Assembly (NCBI GenBank): GCA_014529385.2
Contig: CM043960.1
Span: forward strand, 34,930,896-34,994,895
Length of the DNA stretch: 64,000 nt
DNA from: Adiantum capillus-veneris
Lineage: Eukaryota > Streptophyta > Polypodiopsida > Polypodiales > Pteridaceae
Direction: 5' to 3'
Position numbers and translations under genes: made by a program. The notes under the pieces are model-generated. The model was not told where the DNA came from. It saw only the letters and a list, made by a program, of their open reading frames with translations, and made no database searches. Positions 63,680 to 64,000 of the stretch are shown one piece after another; within the stretch, counting starts at the first letter, position 1; every line of letters begins with the position of its first letter.

Positions 63680-63973
63680 ATGTTTTGTACGAAACTCATT
63701 TCAAAAATTTCAAAACGGTTTTACAAGTTTATGAAGTGTGGCCAAGAGATAGAGGGGCAGCCACTTGTTTGGAATGCATATGTGATAGATTCAGAAAGAC
63801 GTCAGCTAGGAGAGAGGACACACATTGATTGGGCTAGATGGGATGATGGTCCGACAGCTTCTTTATGTCGTTGGTCAGATGCTTCCTTGGCTGGTGCTGA
63901 GGTCATTAGTGCTACATACGGGATGTACAGAGGGGTTGCTGTTCGTATGAGAGAGATTGCTATTTCCTGCTAA
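63680..63973 (+). CDS. Unidentified open frame at the window end
   Basis: 97 codons from ATG 63680 to a stop at 63971. The part from about residue 27 (QPLVWNAYVIDSERRQLGER, then WDDGPTASLCRWSD and MYRGVAVRMREIA) looks protein-like, but no family was recognised. It may be an exon or a relic. Confidence 0.25.
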   Translation: MFCTKLISKISKRFYKFMKCGQEIEGQPLVWNAYVIDSERRQLGERTHIDWARWDDGPTASLCRWSDASLAGAEVISATYGMYRGVAVRMREIAISC

Positions 63974-64000
63974 TTGGCATGGCTACATTTGGAGACAGAC

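Overview
The window looks like nuclear DNA of a vascular plant, most likely a fern. Reasons: one long intron-less PLS-class pentatricopeptide (PPR) gene of the organelle RNA-editing type, plant-style Copia elements primed by initiator tRNA-Met, an Athila/Tat-like Gypsy element with the FMDDF box, a LINE, and very many long (CT)n, (GA)n and (CA)n microsatellites. The fern assignment is an inference from the style of the PPR repeats. Nothing bacterial, no CRISPR, and no rRNA or tRNA gene was seen.

Layout. 1-2.06 kb: broken LINE on the minus strand. 2.7-3.1 kb: a Copia LTR end with its primer-binding site, then a Gypsy-type LTR fragment. 3.1-10.5 kb: mostly non-genic DNA with a fresh 286-bp tandem duplication and a second copy of that Gypsy-type LTR at 8.47 kb. 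10.58-26.70 kb: a large minus-strand Gypsy element of about 10.9 kb net, with about 4 kb of extra coding DNA downstream of integrase, interrupted by a complete minus-strand Copia element (20,460-25,632) with a 5-bp target duplication. The Gypsy element is flanked by a 72-bp direct repeat that abuts both LTR ends exactly. 26.9-28.3 kb and 42.4-44.7 kb: plus-strand Copia derivatives that keep gag and protease but show no integrase or reverse transcriptase. 29-42 kb: AT-rich repeats, split LTRs and microsatellites. 46.2-48.9 kb: the PPR gene (minus) with a decayed DYW deaminase segment behind its stop codon. 53.7-56.2 kb: a decayed locus with two retropepsin-like segments and repeated Trp-rich motifs. 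58.7-59.6 kb: unidentified open frames. 61.8-62.7 kb: the first exons of a probable coiled-coil protein gene. 62.7-63.6 kb: a 408-bp tandem duplication.

How it fits together. The only convincing host genes are the PPR gene and the partial coiled-coil gene; the rest is layered transposable elements. Relative order is readable: the Gypsy LTRs differ at about 30 positions, the Copia LTRs at about 5 substitutions plus one 2-bp indel, matching Copia inserting into Gypsy. All autonomous elements carry stops or frameshifts and look inactive. Divergence counts were made by eye.
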